From positions 124,001 through 188,000 of the forward strand of contig NZ_BJYS01000001.1 in assembly GCF_007991635.1 (NCBI RefSeq): a DNA stretch of 64,000 nucleotides. The letters are read 5' to 3'. Shown one piece after another: positions 63,513 to 64,000 of the stretch. Within the stretch, counting starts at the first letter, position 1; each line of letters opens with the position of its first letter. The DNA is from Adhaeribacter aerolatus (lineage in GTDB: Bacteria > Bacteroidota > Bacteroidia > Cytophagales > Hymenobacteraceae). The notes beneath the pieces were generated by a model. It did not search any database. It saw only the letters and a list, made by a program, of their open reading frames with translations, and was not told the DNA's origin. Made by a program: the position numbers and the translations under genes.

Positions 63513-64000
63513 TTAAACTTTAACTTTAGGGCTGCCGATAAATTTGTTTACCAGGTTCTCGGCCTGCTGAAAAGCATCTTCGAGGTTTTCGTTTACAATA
63601 ACCGCATCAAATTTATTTTCGAAACTCATTTCGAATTTGGCTTTAAATATACGGCTCGAAATACTGGAAGCAGAATCGGTTTGGCGGGCCTGCAAACGCT
63701 GACCTAATATTTCCAGCGAAGGGGGCTTCACAAAAATGGCTAAGGCCCGATCGCCGTAAAATTCCTTTATTTTTAATCCGCCTTTTACGTCTACATCCAG
63801 AATAGCCGTTTTGCCGTGGCTCCAGATGCGCTCTATTTCGGATTTAAGGGTGCCATAAAAGGCGCCTTCGTAAACTTCTTCCCATTCTACAAAGGCGTCC
63901 TGTTCTATTTTCTGGCGAAATTCTTCGGGGGTAATAAAATAATAATCCTTGCCGTTTACTTCCGAGCGCCCCCGTTTATCGCGGGTACAGGCCGAAATAG
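63513..64000 (-). CDS. gmk: guanylate kinase, partial (5' end outside window)
   Basis: Reading from the window edge the minus strand encodes SACTRDKRGRSEVNGKDYYF, the GMP-binding part of guanylate kinase, followed by the EGAFYGTLKSEIER and AILDVDVKGGLKIKEFY segments and a normal C-terminus ending SPKVKV. The P-loop and start codon lie beyond 64000. It converts GMP to GDP. Immediately upstream of nadD, forming one unit. Confidence 0.95.
   Translation of the reverse strand, partial: ISACTRDKRGRSEVNGKDYYFITPEEFRQKIEQDAFVEWEEVYEGAFYGTLKSEIERIWSHGKTAILDVDVKGGLKIKEFYGDRALAIFVKPPSLEILGQRLQARQTDSASSISSRIFKAKFEMSFENKFDAVIVNENLEDAFQQAENLVNKFIGSPKVKV

Overview
The window reads as a chromosomal segment of a Cytophagales bacterium (phylum Bacteroidota), most likely close to Adhaeribacter, Hymenobacter or Pontibacter. 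This rests on a T9SS C-terminal sorting domain, a CarboxypepD_reg-type TonB receptor, TAnnTTTG-type -7 promoter boxes, weak Shine-Dalgarno signals, a GT3/GH13_8 glycogen system and Cytophagales-type family members throughout. No plasmid, prophage or CRISPR signature was seen.

Layout. 1-2.9 kb: a cut-off M1 peptidase, a biotin carrier protein, pyrH and frr. 2.9-6.8 kb: a PepSY membrane protein and a TonB-dependent siderophore receptor (iron uptake). 7.4-10.5 kb: a glycogen branching enzyme and a spore-photoproduct-lyase-like radical SAM protein. 11.2-28.6 kb: a nitrate-assimilation island. On the minus strand lie an outer-membrane porin, a PfkB kinase, nirB, nirD, a NarK-type transporter, a large nitrate reductase carrying its own FAD/[2Fe-2S] module, a rubredoxin-fused siroheme-less reductase homologue, and moeA. 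Divergent from the porin lies a NarX/NarL-like sensor-regulator pair. 28.8-31.9 kb: small membrane and secreted proteins, a glycosyltransferase and a phosphoesterase. 32.1-33.6 kb: a Fic protein gene preceded by a 72-bp nested palindrome and bracketed by an intact tRNA(CAU) and a degenerate second copy. 33.7-48.8 kb: housekeeping genes (HAD, M50 protease, rhodanese, T9SS protein, PASTA protein, Ddl-like protein, pgk, recQ, LolD-type ATPase) plus a glycosyltransferase that has lost its donor domain. 49.1-64 kb: GH31 glucosidase, aldolase, acyltransferase, two ammonium transporters sharing an almost identical central tract, small proteins, glycogen synthase, deoxynucleoside kinase, nadD and a cut-off gmk.

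Most interesting signal. The nirB operon and the porin gene, though separated by pfkB, share an upstream architecture. A TGAGTA-N4-TACTCA-like dyad lies about 210 bp before each start codon, followed by AGGTTAAAA. About 131-133 nt downstream comes an RNA hairpin with an invariant CGGCAA loop and compensatory stem changes, then a conserved AT-rich tail running almost to the start codon. The adjacent NarX/NarL-like pair is the natural candidate for the dyad, and the hairpin looks like an undescribed leader RNA controlling nitrate/nitrite assimilation.

Functionally, the island gives a path from nitrate entry (porin, NarK) through Mo-dependent nitrate reduction (moeA supplies cofactor) and NirBD nitrite reduction to ammonium. 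The two Amt proteins would recover ammonium. Carbon storage is represented by the branching enzyme, GT3 glycogen synthase and GH31 glucosidase.
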